64,000 bases of DNA from Flavobacterium coralii (GTDB lineage: Bacteria; Bacteroidota; Bacteroidia; Flavobacteriales; Flavobacteriaceae): assembly GCF_019891545.1 (NCBI RefSeq), contig NZ_JAHDIU010000003.1, forward strand, positions 1-64,000. The letters are read 5' to 3'. Within the stretch, counting starts at the first letter, position 1. The number at the start of each line of letters is the position of its first letter. A model generated the notes under the pieces. The model was not told the origin of the DNA. It worked only from the letters and a program-made list of their open reading frames with translations, and made no database searches. Of this stretch, positions 45,262 to 54,086 are shown piece after piece. A program made the position numbers and the translations under genes.

Positions 45262-45324
45262 CAAATATAATAGTATTGCTATTAAATATACAAGTTTAAC
45301 TTTTATTTATAAATTGTTAAACTT
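45262..45324 (-). promoter_or_regulatory. TetR operon promoter with candidate TetR operator
   Basis: On the minus strand, TTG (45293-45291), 21-bp spacer, TATATTTG (45269-45262). The palindrome AAGTTTAAC (45292-45300) / GTTAAACTT (45316-45324), with a 15-bp spacer, overlaps the -33 element. A smaller palindrome AATAG / CTATT (45269-45283) abuts the -7 box. The divergent CoA-transferase gene starts 70 bp beyond. Confidence 0.65.
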
Positions 45325-45393
45325 ATTGTAATATGAGAAAAATCATGTTTTACCCCTTTTTGCAACGGTAACTTTGCATAAATATTTTTAGGT

Positions 45394-46668
45394 ATGGGTA
45401 AATATGTTAGTGCGGCCGAGGCCGTATCAGTTGTTAATCCGGGCAACCGTGTTTATGTTCAGGCGGCCGCCGCAACCCCCACGGTACTTACAAAAGCCCT
45501 TGCGGCACGTGCGGCAGAGTTAAGGGATGTAGAGGTGTGCCACCTCCACACAGAAGGCGAGGCGCCTTACGCAGACCCCGCACTGAAAGACAGATTTCAT
45601 GTAAATTCTTTTTTTATCGGTAAAAATGTGCGGCATACGCTGGCAGCAGGTAACGGTTCTTATACACCGGTATTTTTAAGCGAACTGCCACGCCTCTTCC
45701 GTAAAAATGTGTTGCCGCTTGATGTGGCTTTTATACACGTTTCGCCACCCGACAGCCACGGCTATTGCTCGCTTGGCGTATCGGTAGAGGCATCTGTTGC
45801 TGCTATAGAAAATGCAAAGTTTGTGGTAGCTCAGGTTAATCCGCAAATGCCGCGCACTTTTGGTGACTCGGTTATACATGAATCTGAAATTGATTTTCTT
45901 GTGGAAGCCGATATGCCTATATACGGGCACGAGCCGGATGCCATAACAGCGCAGGAAGCAAAAATAGGCGAGTATGTTGCCTCTTTAATTGAAGATGAAA
46001 GTACACTGCAAATGGGGATAGGCTCTATACCCAATGCCGCGCTTGCCAATTTAAAAAACCACAAAAATCTGGGCCTGCACACTGAAATGTTTAGTGACGG
46101 GGTTATTGACCTTATAGAAGGTGATATTATCAATTGTAACTATAAAGGCACTGTGAGAGGCAGGGCACTGGCTACTTTTTTAATAGGCTCTAAAAGGCTG
46201 TATGATTTTGTGAATGATAACCCTTTTATTGAGATGCGCGAATCATCTTTCGTAAATGATTCGTCCGTAATACGTAAAAACAAGAAGATGGTGGCTATAA
46301 ATTCTGCCATTGAGGTTGACCTTACCGGGCAGGTTTGCGCCGACTCTATTGGCTGCCGTATGTATAGTGGTGTGGGCGGGCAAATGGACTTTATAAGAGG
46401 CGCAGCCCTTAGCGAAGGCGGAAAGGCTATAATTGCACTTCCATCGGTAACCACAAGAGGGGAGAACCGCATTGTGCCTTTCCTTAAACAGGGGGCAGGT
46501 GTGGTTACCACACGCTCGCACGTGCAGTATATTGTTACCGAATATGGTATAGCCGACCTGTATGGCAAAACCCTGAAACAGCGTGTGGCGGCAATGGTAA
46601 ATATTGCCCACCCCGACCACAGGGAGGCAATAGAACGTGCTTATTTTGGCGTTACCAAAAGTTGTTAG
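45394..46668 (+). CDS. Acetyl-CoA hydrolase/transferase family CoA-transferase
   Basis: This is a 424-residue two-domain family I CoA-transferase, closest in style to 4-hydroxybutyrate/butyrate CoA-transferases. Motifs are MGIGSIPNAALANL, the Glu-bearing LHTEMFSDGV, GVGGQMDFIRGAALSEGGK and TEYGIADLYGKT. It moves CoA between acyl-CoA and a free acid, or hydrolyses acetyl-CoA; which one is not decided here. A -7 box TAACTTTG is at 45369-45376. Its divergent neighbour is the TetR exporter operon, which could place it under the same regulator. Confidence 0.92.
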   Translation: MGKYVSAAEAVSVVNPGNRVYVQAAAATPTVLTKALAARAAELRDVEVCHLHTEGEAPYADPALKDRFHVNSFFIGKNVRHTLAAGNGSYTPVFLSELPRLFRKNVLPLDVAFIHVSPPDSHGYCSLGVSVEASVAAIENAKFVVAQVNPQMPRTFGDSVIHESEIDFLVEADMPIYGHEPDAITAQEAKIGEYVASLIEDESTLQMGIGSIPNAALANLKNHKNLGLHTEMFSDGVIDLIEGDIINCNYKGTVRGRALATFLIGSKRLYDFVNDNPFIEMRESSFVNDSSVIRKNKKMVAINSAIEVDLTGQVCADSIGCRMYSGVGGQMDFIRGAALSEGGKAIIALPSVTTRGENRIVPFLKQGAGVVTTRSHVQYIVTEYGIADLYGKTLKQRVAAMVNIAHPDHREAIERAYFGVTKSC

Positions 46669-46700
46669 TTTAGTAGATTTTTTAAAATAGTAGTTGTAAA

Positions 46701-46741
46701 AAAGCCTGCAGGTATGCCATAAACCTGCAGGCTTTATTTTT
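46701..46741 (+). terminator. CoA-transferase terminator
   Basis: Stem AAAGCCTGCAGGT (46701-46713) / ACCTGCAGGCTTT (46723-46735), then ATTTTTT. It follows the gene by 32 bp. Confidence 0.9.
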
Positions 46742-46834
46742 TATGGATTCCATTTCGACGAAAGAGAAATTTTAAAACTGAATTTTCACAATGCTGCTCT
46801 TTGTACCAAAATGAAAATATAAATACATTTAAGG

Positions 46835-48352
46835 CTACACAAGCGAATGCCTTGTCATGGCCTCAGGCTGCGGTATGCCCATCATTTTTAATATGGTTGG
46901 AGCAATGTCGCCCAAAACACCGTCATTAACTTGCTTAATTTCATTATCTACTACAATAATAGGCACAGGGTTAGTAGTGTGTGCCGTGTTAGGGCTGCCA
47001 TCAGGGTTTACCATAGTATCGCAGTTGCCGTGGTCGGCAATAACAATTGTAGTATAGCCATTGGCAAGTGCAGCCTCTATTACCTGGCGGGCACAGTCAT
47101 CAACGGCTTCGCAGGCTTTAACGGCGGCTTCCATTACCCCGGTGTGGCCCACCATGTCGCCATTGGCAAAGTTAAGGCATACAAAATCTGTTTCACCTTT
47201 GTGCAGTTCCGGCACCAGCGAGTCTTTAATATCATAGGCGCTCATCTCCGGCTGTAGGTCATACGTCGCTACTTTTGGTGATGCACAAAGCAGGCGTTTT
47301 TCTCCATCAAAAGGTGCTTCGCGCCCTCCCGAAAAGAAAAACGTTACGTGCGGATATTTCTCTGTTTCGGCTATGCGTATCTGTTTTCTCCCATATTTTG
47401 ATATAACCTCGCCCAGTGTTTCTGTAAGGTTGTCTTTGTCATAAATAACATGGATGTTTTTAAAGGTATCGTCATAGTTGGTCATGGTCACAAAATAAAG
47501 GTTCATTTTGTGCATGTTAAACTCATGGATGTCAAACTGTGTTAGCGCTTCTGTTAGCTGCCTGCCCCTGTCGGTACGGAAGTTAAAGAAGATAACCACA
47601 TCATCCGCCGCTATGGTTGCAATTGGGTTGGTACCATCCTCTGTCATTACTATCGGCTTGATGAATTCATCCGTTACACCCTCATTGTAGCTTTCCTGTA
47701 TGCTGTCTATGGCGTTTGTGCTTGGTATGCCCAGCCCGTTAACCAGCAGGTCATAAGCCAGCTTAACACGCTCCCAGCGCTTATCGCGATCCATTGCATA
47801 GTAACGCCCTATAACAGATGCCAGCTTAACCGGCATGGCTTTTATATAATTTTGAAGGTCGGCAACAAAGCCAAGCCCTGATTTTGGGTCAACATCGCGC
47901 CCGTCGGTAAAAGCGTGTACAAATACTTTATCAAGCCCGTACTCCTGAGTGGCATTGATAAGCCCTTTTAAATGATCTATATGCGAATGTACGCCACCGT
48001 TTGAAAGCAGCCCCAGCAGGTGTACTTTTTTGTTGTGCTGTTTTGCATAGGCAAGTGCATCTGCAAGCGCTTTTTCTTTAGCAAGCGTATTTTCCTGCAC
48101 GGCAAGATTAATCTTTACAAGATCCTGATACACAATACGCCCTGCGCCCAGGTTCATATGCCCCACTTCGCTATTACCCATCTGCCCTTCGGGAAGTCCC
48201 ACATTAAGGCCGTCGGTGCGCAGGGTGGCGTGTGGGTAGTTGTGGTACAGGCTGTCTATAAAAGGTGTATTGGCTTGGTCTATAGCCGAAACTTTAGGGT
48301 CGGGCGACATACCCCAGCCATCCAGTATCATTAAAATTACTTTCTTGTTCAT
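46835..48352 (-). CDS. gpmI: 2,3-bisphosphoglycerate-independent phosphoglycerate mutase
   Basis: This is a 505-residue glycolytic/gluconeogenic enzyme interconverting 3- and 2-phosphoglycerate with Mn2+. It has ILMILDGWGMSPDP at the N-terminus, the phospho-serine loop GNSEVGHMNLGAGR, DGRDVDPKSG, FFNFRTDRGRQL, FFSGGREAPFDGE and the metal segment VIADHGNCD. Length is typical. It follows the DUF5916 gene with only 5 bp between start and stop, so the pair is co-transcribed, an odd pairing of a cytoplasmic enzyme with an outer-membrane protein. Confidence 0.96.
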   Translation of the reverse strand: MNKKVILMILDGWGMSPDPKVSAIDQANTPFIDSLYHNYPHATLRTDGLNVGLPEGQMGNSEVGHMNLGAGRIVYQDLVKINLAVQENTLAKEKALADALAYAKQHNKKVHLLGLLSNGGVHSHIDHLKGLINATQEYGLDKVFVHAFTDGRDVDPKSGLGFVADLQNYIKAMPVKLASVIGRYYAMDRDKRWERVKLAYDLLVNGLGIPSTNAIDSIQESYNEGVTDEFIKPIVMTEDGTNPIATIAADDVVIFFNFRTDRGRQLTEALTQFDIHEFNMHKMNLYFVTMTNYDDTFKNIHVIYDKDNLTETLGEVISKYGRKQIRIAETEKYPHVTFFFSGGREAPFDGEKRLLCASPKVATYDLQPEMSAYDIKDSLVPELHKGETDFVCLNFANGDMVGHTGVMEAAVKACEAVDDCARQVIEAALANGYTTIVIADHGNCDTMVNPDGSPNTAHTTNPVPIIVVDNEIKQVNDGVLGDIAPTILKMMGIPQPEAMTRHSLV

Positions 48353-48357
48353 AATAA

Positions 48358-50748
48358 TTAAATCCAGTTTTTGGCAGCATTGTAATCTATATAATAGCGT
48401 AGGCTTAAAGAAAAAATGCTGTTGAGGTTATTGCTAAATAAATAATCAAGGTTTTTGCTGTAATTACGGTTTACATATTCAAACTGCCCTACCGCGTTAT
48501 TGCGGTACAGAAACGAAAGCTGGCTGCCCGGTGCAAACCACCAGGTGTAAGACAGGTCGAAATTCCAGTTGTTATACGTAAAGTCCCTGTTTTCGTTAAA
48601 GGTAGTATTTTCCGTCAGCATGCCGTCGTCCTGCAATGTTAAATACTCCAGATTTTCGCCATACGTCCAGTAATGGCGGGCGGTAAGGTTAATAGTCATA
48701 TTACTGTTTACAGAATATTTACCCGATATGCTGTTGGTAATAGTTGTCCTGTCGCGGCGGGTAAAGACGATATCGTCGCCTTCAAAAGCTATCCAGCCTT
48801 TGTTATTAGTATCCAGCCCGTAATTAAAGCTGTATATCATCTGCATGCGGTTGCTAAACCGGTAGCGTGGGCTAAAAGTCAGGCCGTAATAGTTACGGTC
48901 TCTTTCATCACTAAGCCATATTTGCGGTTCTATGTCAAGTGCAAATTTGCGGTTGTAGTTAGAAGAAAAGTATATATAAGCAAACACGCTCTTGGGTACT
49001 TTAACAAACCTGCCCGTTATGCGCGGTTCATAAAAATCATACAGGTCAAAAGGCACTACCTGCACGCCATAGCCGATGTAGTCATTTTTTCGTGTGGTAG
49101 AGTTTACGTTTACCTCGGCATAACCGTTTTGCAGCCTGTTAGTATCATTATGAAACTCTGCATATACATTGGTGTTTACCGAAAAAGTATTAAACAGTTT
49201 TGTCGGGTTTAATATACGGTAGCTGGCATTAGCATTAATGTTATAGTAATTAGTGGTAAATATTATCCCTAAATCGTTATTATCATAATCTTCAGATACA
49301 TAAAAACTTGATAAACCGTAGCGGTATTTGCCACTGGTTTTGGAAGCGCTGATATAAGAGCTGTAACCATTTTTACTTTCGATGTCATTTACCGTACTGT
49401 ACTTAAAATTGCCTGAAAGGTTGTAGGTGTTTTCGCGGGTGTTAAGGTTATAAACCAGTGCGCTCACGTTGGCATCCCTAAAGCTGCCCTCACGCATAAC
49501 ATTGGTATTGGTAAAAGATACCGATGAGTTTTTCCTGAAGCGCTGGTCTAAAACCAAAATGTTATAGTTGGCTACCGGCTCTACAAGCTGTTTTCTGCTG
49601 GTATTGGTTTCGGTATTGCGAAGCGTGGCATAAGTCCTTTCTGTTATGGCATTCATTACGCCTATGCCCAGCCCATTGTTGGTGCGTCCTGATATTTTCA
49701 GTGCATTTATAAGATTTACTTTGGCAGGTACTTCTGTTACCTCTTCCCCTTCGGCTGGAGTAACTGTTCCCGTTGGCGGCCCGCCGATGCGGCGCGTGTA
49801 TAAAAGTCCGCCTTTATTAAAAATATCGGTACCCTCTGTAAAGAACGGGCGGTTCTCGTTAAACTGCTGTTCAAAAGGACCCAGGTTGAGCACCACCTCA
49901 TCAAATGCGGCCTGCCCGAAATCGGGTATTAAAATAGCATCAAGCGTAAACGAGTCATTAATACCATATTTTATGTCCATTCCGGCTTTAAAAGTGGTTT
50001 CTGTCCCTGCTTCATTATCATTTACATAAACTGACGAATAGGGAATAAAGAACAGGCGTGTAGGTGGCTCAATATTGTTTATACCGGTAAGTAGCCCTGT
50101 CTGAACAATAGCCGAACCGATATTGCGGTCTATTGGGTTCCAGAAAAATTTTTGCCTGTTCTGGCGTACTTCCCTGTAAAAGTTTAGCCCCCAAAACTGT
50201 TCCTTCTCATCAGAAAAGCGTATAGCTGCATAAGGTATTTTCATTTCCACTACCCAACCGCTATCGGTTAAACTTACACTGCTGAACCAGATGGCATCCC
50301 ATGAATAATCCTCCCCATTTTGGGTGGCAAGGCAGTCAAGCTGTGTTCCTGCAGCGCTCACAAAAAACCTGAAATCCTGTTGCCCGTCATTATAACCATT
50401 TATAAAAACCCCGAAATGGTCGGCTGTCTTAAAGTCGTCCCGCAAGGCTATTTCCCGCATTATATTTTCAGGATTATCTTGCAGTACCGCGCCAAAATAA
50501 ACTGCTTCATCATCATACAGCACCTTAACTGTTGAGCGCTTGTCGGCATCTTCAGGTTTGCCGTTATCAGGCTCATACATTACAAAGTGAGAAGCTTCCT
50601 GTGCATTTGCCCATGCAGGTTCGTTTAAAACTCCATCAATAGCGATATTATTAGTAATCCTTACAGCCTCTAATGTACGTTTTTGGCCATAGAATGTGGC
50701 TGTAAATGTTAAAAATATTGATAATATGCTGATTTTTAGGATATTCAT
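48358..50748 (-). CDS. DUF5916 outer-membrane protein with CBM9-like N-terminus
   Basis: This is a 796-residue exported protein with a signal peptide (LKISILSIFLTFTATFYG). Residues ~28-210 are a carbohydrate-binding family 9-like beta-sandwich (AIDGVLNEPAWANAQ, STVKVLYDDEAVYFGAVLQD, WVVEMKIPYAAIRF). From ~230 on, the protein is strand-rich with many aromatic-alternating segments, as in DUF5916 outer-membrane barrels. Substrate and role are unknown; hydrolase neighbours in other genomes suggest polysaccharide-related use. It is the first gene of the pair with gpmI. Confidence 0.88.
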   Translation of the reverse strand: MNILKISILSIFLTFTATFYGQKRTLEAVRITNNIAIDGVLNEPAWANAQEASHFVMYEPDNGKPEDADKRSTVKVLYDDEAVYFGAVLQDNPENIMREIALRDDFKTADHFGVFINGYNDGQQDFRFFVSAAGTQLDCLATQNGEDYSWDAIWFSSVSLTDSGWVVEMKIPYAAIRFSDEKEQFWGLNFYREVRQNRQKFFWNPIDRNIGSAIVQTGLLTGINNIEPPTRLFFIPYSSVYVNDNEAGTETTFKAGMDIKYGINDSFTLDAILIPDFGQAAFDEVVLNLGPFEQQFNENRPFFTEGTDIFNKGGLLYTRRIGGPPTGTVTPAEGEEVTEVPAKVNLINALKISGRTNNGLGIGVMNAITERTYATLRNTETNTSRKQLVEPVANYNILVLDQRFRKNSSVSFTNTNVMREGSFRDANVSALVYNLNTRENTYNLSGNFKYSTVNDIESKNGYSSYISASKTSGKYRYGLSSFYVSEDYDNNDLGIIFTTNYYNINANASYRILNPTKLFNTFSVNTNVYAEFHNDTNRLQNGYAEVNVNSTTRKNDYIGYGVQVVPFDLYDFYEPRITGRFVKVPKSVFAYIYFSSNYNRKFALDIEPQIWLSDERDRNYYGLTFSPRYRFSNRMQMIYSFNYGLDTNNKGWIAFEGDDIVFTRRDRTTITNSISGKYSVNSNMTINLTARHYWTYGENLEYLTLQDDGMLTENTTFNENRDFTYNNWNFDLSYTWWFAPGSQLSFLYRNNAVGQFEYVNRNYSKNLDYLFSNNLNSIFSLSLRYYIDYNAAKNWI

Positions 50749-50985
50749 ATACTATGGTATGGTGTTTGCACCTTATTAGGTGAGCGTGTAAAATTAACTT
50801 TTTATTATTAGGAATACAATAGGGTTAAGCATTGCACGTTACTGAATGAGAGGAAGTAACAGTTCTATATACTGTTATGAATGAAAATGTTAAACTATTG
50901 ATTTTAACAGTGTTGTAATTTTTTCTTTAAGTTTCCTTTACTTATTTTAGCAGCCTGTAAAATCGGATAAACCTACTGCACAACT

Positions 50986-51696
50986 ATGATTAATAATTTT
51001 TTTACGTCGATTTTCTTTTTATTGTTTTCGCTAACCAATCCGGGTACTAATACTGAAGTTCCGGTTGCTGCGGCTAAAGCGGCTGTTACCGCCGAAACTG
51101 CTGTCACCGCTATGGATGTTTATAATGGCATTGATGCCAACGGGCTTTCTATGCCTGAATTTGAATGTTTTTCTAAAGCGCTTGCCGGATACAATAAGCT
51201 GACTGAAAAGGGTGCCATAAAAAAGCACCTGCTTACCGTTATTGACTTCAGCAAATCATCTAACAGCAAAAGGCTGTGGATTATAGATATGGATGCCAAC
51301 AAGGTGCTTTACAATACACTGGTAGCCCACGGAAGGAACAGCGGTAATGAGTTTGCCACAACTTTCAGCAATGAGCAAAGCTCTAACAAAAGCAGCCTTG
51401 GTTTTTATGCTACAGGTGAACTTTATGTGGGTAAGCACGGACAGTCTTTGCGCCTTGACGGTTTAGAGAAAGGCATAAACAGCAACGCCCGCGCCCGCGC
51501 CGTAGTAATGCATGCCGCTGATTATGTGAGTGAAAACTTTATTAAGCAGCATACCCGCCTGGGCAGGAGCCTTGGATGCCCTGCGCTACCAAACAACCTG
51601 AATAAAGAAATTATTAAGCTTATTACAGGTAAATCGTGCCTGTTTATTTATCACCCAACCAAGTCATACCTTAAAACAAGCAAATTATTATCATAG
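50986..51696 (+). CDS. L,D-transpeptidase-like murein enzyme (exported)
   Basis: This is a 236-residue protein with a hydrophobic leader (FFTSIFFLLFSLTNPG) and an Ala-rich linker. The catalytic fold is indicated by TVIDFSKSSNSKRLWIID, VAHGRNSGNEFATTFSNE, the His in VVMHAADYVS and the nucleophile region GRSLGCPALP. This matches the L,D-transpeptidase catalytic-domain-like family acting on peptidoglycan cross-links or on anchored proteins. The substrate is not demonstrated. It lies alone, with convergent GNAT gene 4 bp after. Confidence 0.9.
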   Translation: MINNFFTSIFFLLFSLTNPGTNTEVPVAAAKAAVTAETAVTAMDVYNGIDANGLSMPEFECFSKALAGYNKLTEKGAIKKHLLTVIDFSKSSNSKRLWIIDMDANKVLYNTLVAHGRNSGNEFATTFSNEQSSNKSSLGFYATGELYVGKHGQSLRLDGLEKGINSNARARAVVMHAADYVSENFIKQHTRLGRSLGCPALPNNLNKEIIKLITGKSCLFIYHPTKSYLKTSKLLS

Positions 51697-51700
51697 ATAA

Positions 51701-52138
51701 TTACAGGCGTTTGTACATTACATAATGTGTACCAACACTGGGAATATCAAACGGGCTGCCTGTAATATGGTAGCCTGTTTTTTTATAGAATCCTGTTGCG
51801 GCTTCGCGGGCATTGAACCATATTAAATTGCCCCCGGCTTGTTTTACGTATTCTTCTGCATGTTGTACCAAATGTTCCCCAATGCCTTTTTTTTGGTGCT
51901 GTGGTAAAACAGCCATTCCTCTTATCTGGAACTGAAGCTCATCTGTAAAGGCAGGGTTTGCAGCCCTGAATACCGATATTACCCCCGCAATATCCTCATT
52001 GTCATACAGGCCAAAATGTGCTGTTGTTTCAAGATCATCTCCTGCAAAAATACAGGAATCTTCAGGCAGGCCCGGCCTTAATACCGGGTGCCTTACAGGG
52101 AAAGTTTCGCGCGAAGTTATCTTTTTTAGCTGCTGCAT
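51701..52138 (-). CDS. GNAT-family N-acetyltransferase
   Basis: This is a 145-residue acetyltransferase. Motif A is IRGMAVLPQHQKKGIGEHLVQHAEEYVKQ, followed by the strand ending LIWFNAREAATGFYKKTGYHI. Such sequences acetylate small amines or protein N-termini; the acceptor is unknown. It is convergent with the L,D-transpeptidase-like gene, with a 4-bp gap. Confidence 0.9.
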   Translation of the reverse strand: MQQLKKITSRETFPVRHPVLRPGLPEDSCIFAGDDLETTAHFGLYDNEDIAGVISVFRAANPAFTDELQFQIRGMAVLPQHQKKGIGEHLVQHAEEYVKQAGGNLIWFNAREAATGFYKKTGYHITGSPFDIPSVGTHYVMYKRL

Positions 52139-52223
52139 GAGTATTTTACTTTTGATAACAAATTAATAAAGAATATTTTAAGTTGAGGTGCATAATTGCC
52201 CTTAAATATTTTTGCTAAAATGC

Positions 52224-52255
52224 TTGCAACTACAAAAAGTTATTGTTTATATTTG
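52224..52255 (+). promoter_or_regulatory. tRNA-Gly promoter
   Basis: TTG (52224-52226), 21-bp spacer, TATATTTG (52248-52255). The -7 box is followed by GCACCACAATAATG, nearly identical to that after the tRNA-Leu box. The tRNA starts 13 bp past the -7 box. Confidence 0.75.
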
Positions 52256-52267
52256 CACCACAATAAT

Positions 52268-52340
<73 letters not shown>

Positions 52341-52348
52341 CTTAAAAT

Positions 52349-52377
52349 AAACCCGGTCTGTAAAGCCCGGGTTTTTT
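52349..52377 (+). terminator. tRNA-Gly terminator
   Basis: Stem AAACCCGG (52349-52356) / CCGGGTTT (52367-52374) followed by TTT. Confidence 0.85.
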
Positions 52378-52394
52378 ATTTGTAGCCACTAAAG

Positions 52395-52422
52395 AAAAAT
52401 CCGCCACAATGGGCGGATTTTT
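52395..52422. terminator. Bidirectional terminator
   Basis: Stem AAAAATCCGCC (52395-52405) / GGCGGATTTTT (52412-52422) with loop ACAATG. The T runs on both strands let it serve the tRNA-Gly side and the M20 peptidase (stop at 52438). Confidence 0.85.
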
Positions 52423-52437
52423 TTAGTATACTGAGAA

Positions 52438-53826
52438 TTACTTACTCATCGCTGTAAAATGCTTATAGAATAGCGGAATAGTCTCAATCCCCTTCAGGTA
52501 GTTAAATATACCATAGTGCTCGTTAGGCGAGTGTATAGCGTCGCTGTCAAGCCCAAAGCCCATCATGATGGTTTTGCTTTTCAATTCTTTTTCAAATAAA
52601 GCAACAATAGGTATGCTGCCGCCTGAACGTACCGGTATCGGCTTAATGCCGAAACTCTCTTCATAAGCCGCGGCCGCCGCCTGATAGCCTATACTGTCTA
52701 TTGGCGTTACATAAGCCTGCCCGCCGTGATGCGGGGTTACTTTAACCCTTACACCTTTAGGCGCAAGGCTTTCAAAATGTTTGGTGAACAGTTCTGTTAC
52801 TTCTTTCCAGTCCTGGTCAGGAACCAGGCGCATTGATATTTTTGCATATGCCTTGCTGGCAATAACCGTTTTGGCACCTTCACCGGTATAACCACCCCAT
52901 ATACCGTTAACATCAAGTGTGGGGCGTATAGAGTTGCGCTCGTTTGTTGTATAGCCCGCTTCTCCGTAAACATCTTCAATGTTTAAGGCTTTTTTGTAGG
53001 CATCTAACGAAAAAGGCGCTTTTGCCATTTCGTCACGCTCTTCGCGGCTTAACTCTTCTACTTTATCATAAAAGCCGGGAATGGTTATATGGTTGTTTTC
53101 ATCATGAAGCTGCGCTATCATTTTAGCCAATATGTTTATAGGGTTGGCTACCGCCCCTCCATAAAGGCCTGAATGCAAATCGCGGTTTGGCCCGGTAACT
53201 TCTACCTCAACATAACTAAGCCCTCTTAGTCCGGTTGTGATAGACGGCTGGTTGTTGGATATCATGCCTGTATCAGAAATCAGGATGACATCATTTTTAA
53301 GTTTTTCCTGGTTGCGCTCTACAAACCAGCTAAGGCTTGGAGAGCCTACTTCTTCCTCGCCTTCAATCATGAATTTTACATTGCACGGAAGGTTGTTCGT
53401 GGCAACCATATATTCAAGGGCTTTTACGTGCATAAACATTTGCCCTTTGTCGTCACACGCACCACGGGCAAATATGGCGCCTTCAGGGTGTATTTCTGTT
53501 TTTTTAATGACCGGCTCAAAAGGAGGGGAGTCCCATAGGTTTACCGGGTCCGGCGGCTGCACATCATAATGCCCGTAAACAAGCACTGTTGGCAGGCTGG
53601 TATCTATTATTTTCTCGCCATATACAATAGGGTAGCCCGGGGTTTCGCAAAGTTCTACTTTATCGCAGCCTGCTTTTTCAAGGCTTTCTTTTACTGCCTC
53701 GGCAGTATTAATAACATCTTGCGAATAGGCGCTGTCAGCGCTTACAGATGGTATTTTCAGCAATTCAATAAGCTCGTTTAAAAATTTTTCTTTATGCTCT
53801 TTTACGTAGCTTTTAATGTTATCCAT
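52438..53826 (-). CDS. M20-family dipeptidase
   Basis: This is a 462-residue metallopeptidase of the carboxypeptidase-G/dipeptidase group. It has the metal and catalytic motifs VYGHYDVQPPDP, ARGACDDKGQMFMHVKAL, EGEEEVGSPS and, in the C-terminal part, HSGLYGGAVANP. The start is MDNIKSYVKEHKEKFL at 53826; an upstream in-frame extension would run through tRNA-Leu on the other strand and has no protein character. A minus-strand -7 box TATTTTTG (53863-53856) supports this start. It cleaves short peptides in the cytoplasm. Confidence 0.93.
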   Translation of the reverse strand: MDNIKSYVKEHKEKFLNELIELLKIPSVSADSAYSQDVINTAEAVKESLEKAGCDKVELCETPGYPIVYGEKIIDTSLPTVLVYGHYDVQPPDPVNLWDSPPFEPVIKKTEIHPEGAIFARGACDDKGQMFMHVKALEYMVATNNLPCNVKFMIEGEEEVGSPSLSWFVERNQEKLKNDVILISDTGMISNNQPSITTGLRGLSYVEVEVTGPNRDLHSGLYGGAVANPINILAKMIAQLHDENNHITIPGFYDKVEELSREERDEMAKAPFSLDAYKKALNIEDVYGEAGYTTNERNSIRPTLDVNGIWGGYTGEGAKTVIASKAYAKISMRLVPDQDWKEVTELFTKHFESLAPKGVRVKVTPHHGGQAYVTPIDSIGYQAAAAAYEESFGIKPIPVRSGGSIPIVALFEKELKSKTIMMGFGLDSDAIHSPNEHYGIFNYLKGIETIPLFYKHFTAMSK

Positions 53827-53899
53827 TTTAAAATTAGTGATATAGGGTTGTTGGTCAAAAATACATAAAAAATATTTAGAATATTTTTCACCAAAAAGC

Positions 53900-53929
53900 T
53901 TGCTTTGTATTAAACTATGCGTATATTTG
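53900..53929 (+). promoter_or_regulatory. tRNA-Leu promoter
   Basis: TTG (53900-53902), 19-bp spacer, TATATTTG (53922-53929), followed by GCACCCACAATAATG. The tRNA begins 43 bp past the box. Confidence 0.75.
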
Positions 53930-53971
53930 CACCCACAATAATGAAGCACAATATCGAGTTCGTTATTACCT

Positions 53972-54053
53972 GCGGGTGTGGTGAAATTGGTAGACACGCC
54001 AGACTTAGGATCTGGTGCCTCACGGTGTGTAGGTTCGAGTCCTATCACCCGCA
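53972..54053 (+). tRNA. tRNA-Leu (anticodon TAG)
   Basis: This is an 82-nt class II tRNA with a long variable arm. The acceptor stem is GCGGGTG / CACCCGC with discriminator A, and the anticodon stem CCAGA / TCTGG with loop CTTAGGA gives TAG (Leu). CCA is not encoded. Confidence 0.96.
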
Positions 54054-54057
54054 CAAC

Positions 54058-54086
54058 AAAAAGCCTCTGATTTTCAGAGGCTTTTT
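54058..54086. terminator. Bidirectional terminator between tRNA-Leu and WYL gene
   Basis: Stem AAAAAGCCTCTGA (54058-54070) / TCAGAGGCTTTTT (54074-54086). The T runs on both strands serve the tRNA and the minus-strand WYL gene, whose stop is at 54087. Confidence 0.88.

Noticed and set aside
53827-54054. N-terminal extension of the M20 peptidase
   Set aside because: It would run antisense through tRNA-Leu and its promoter and adds no peptidase-family sequence; MDNIKSYVK at 53826 is the family-like start.
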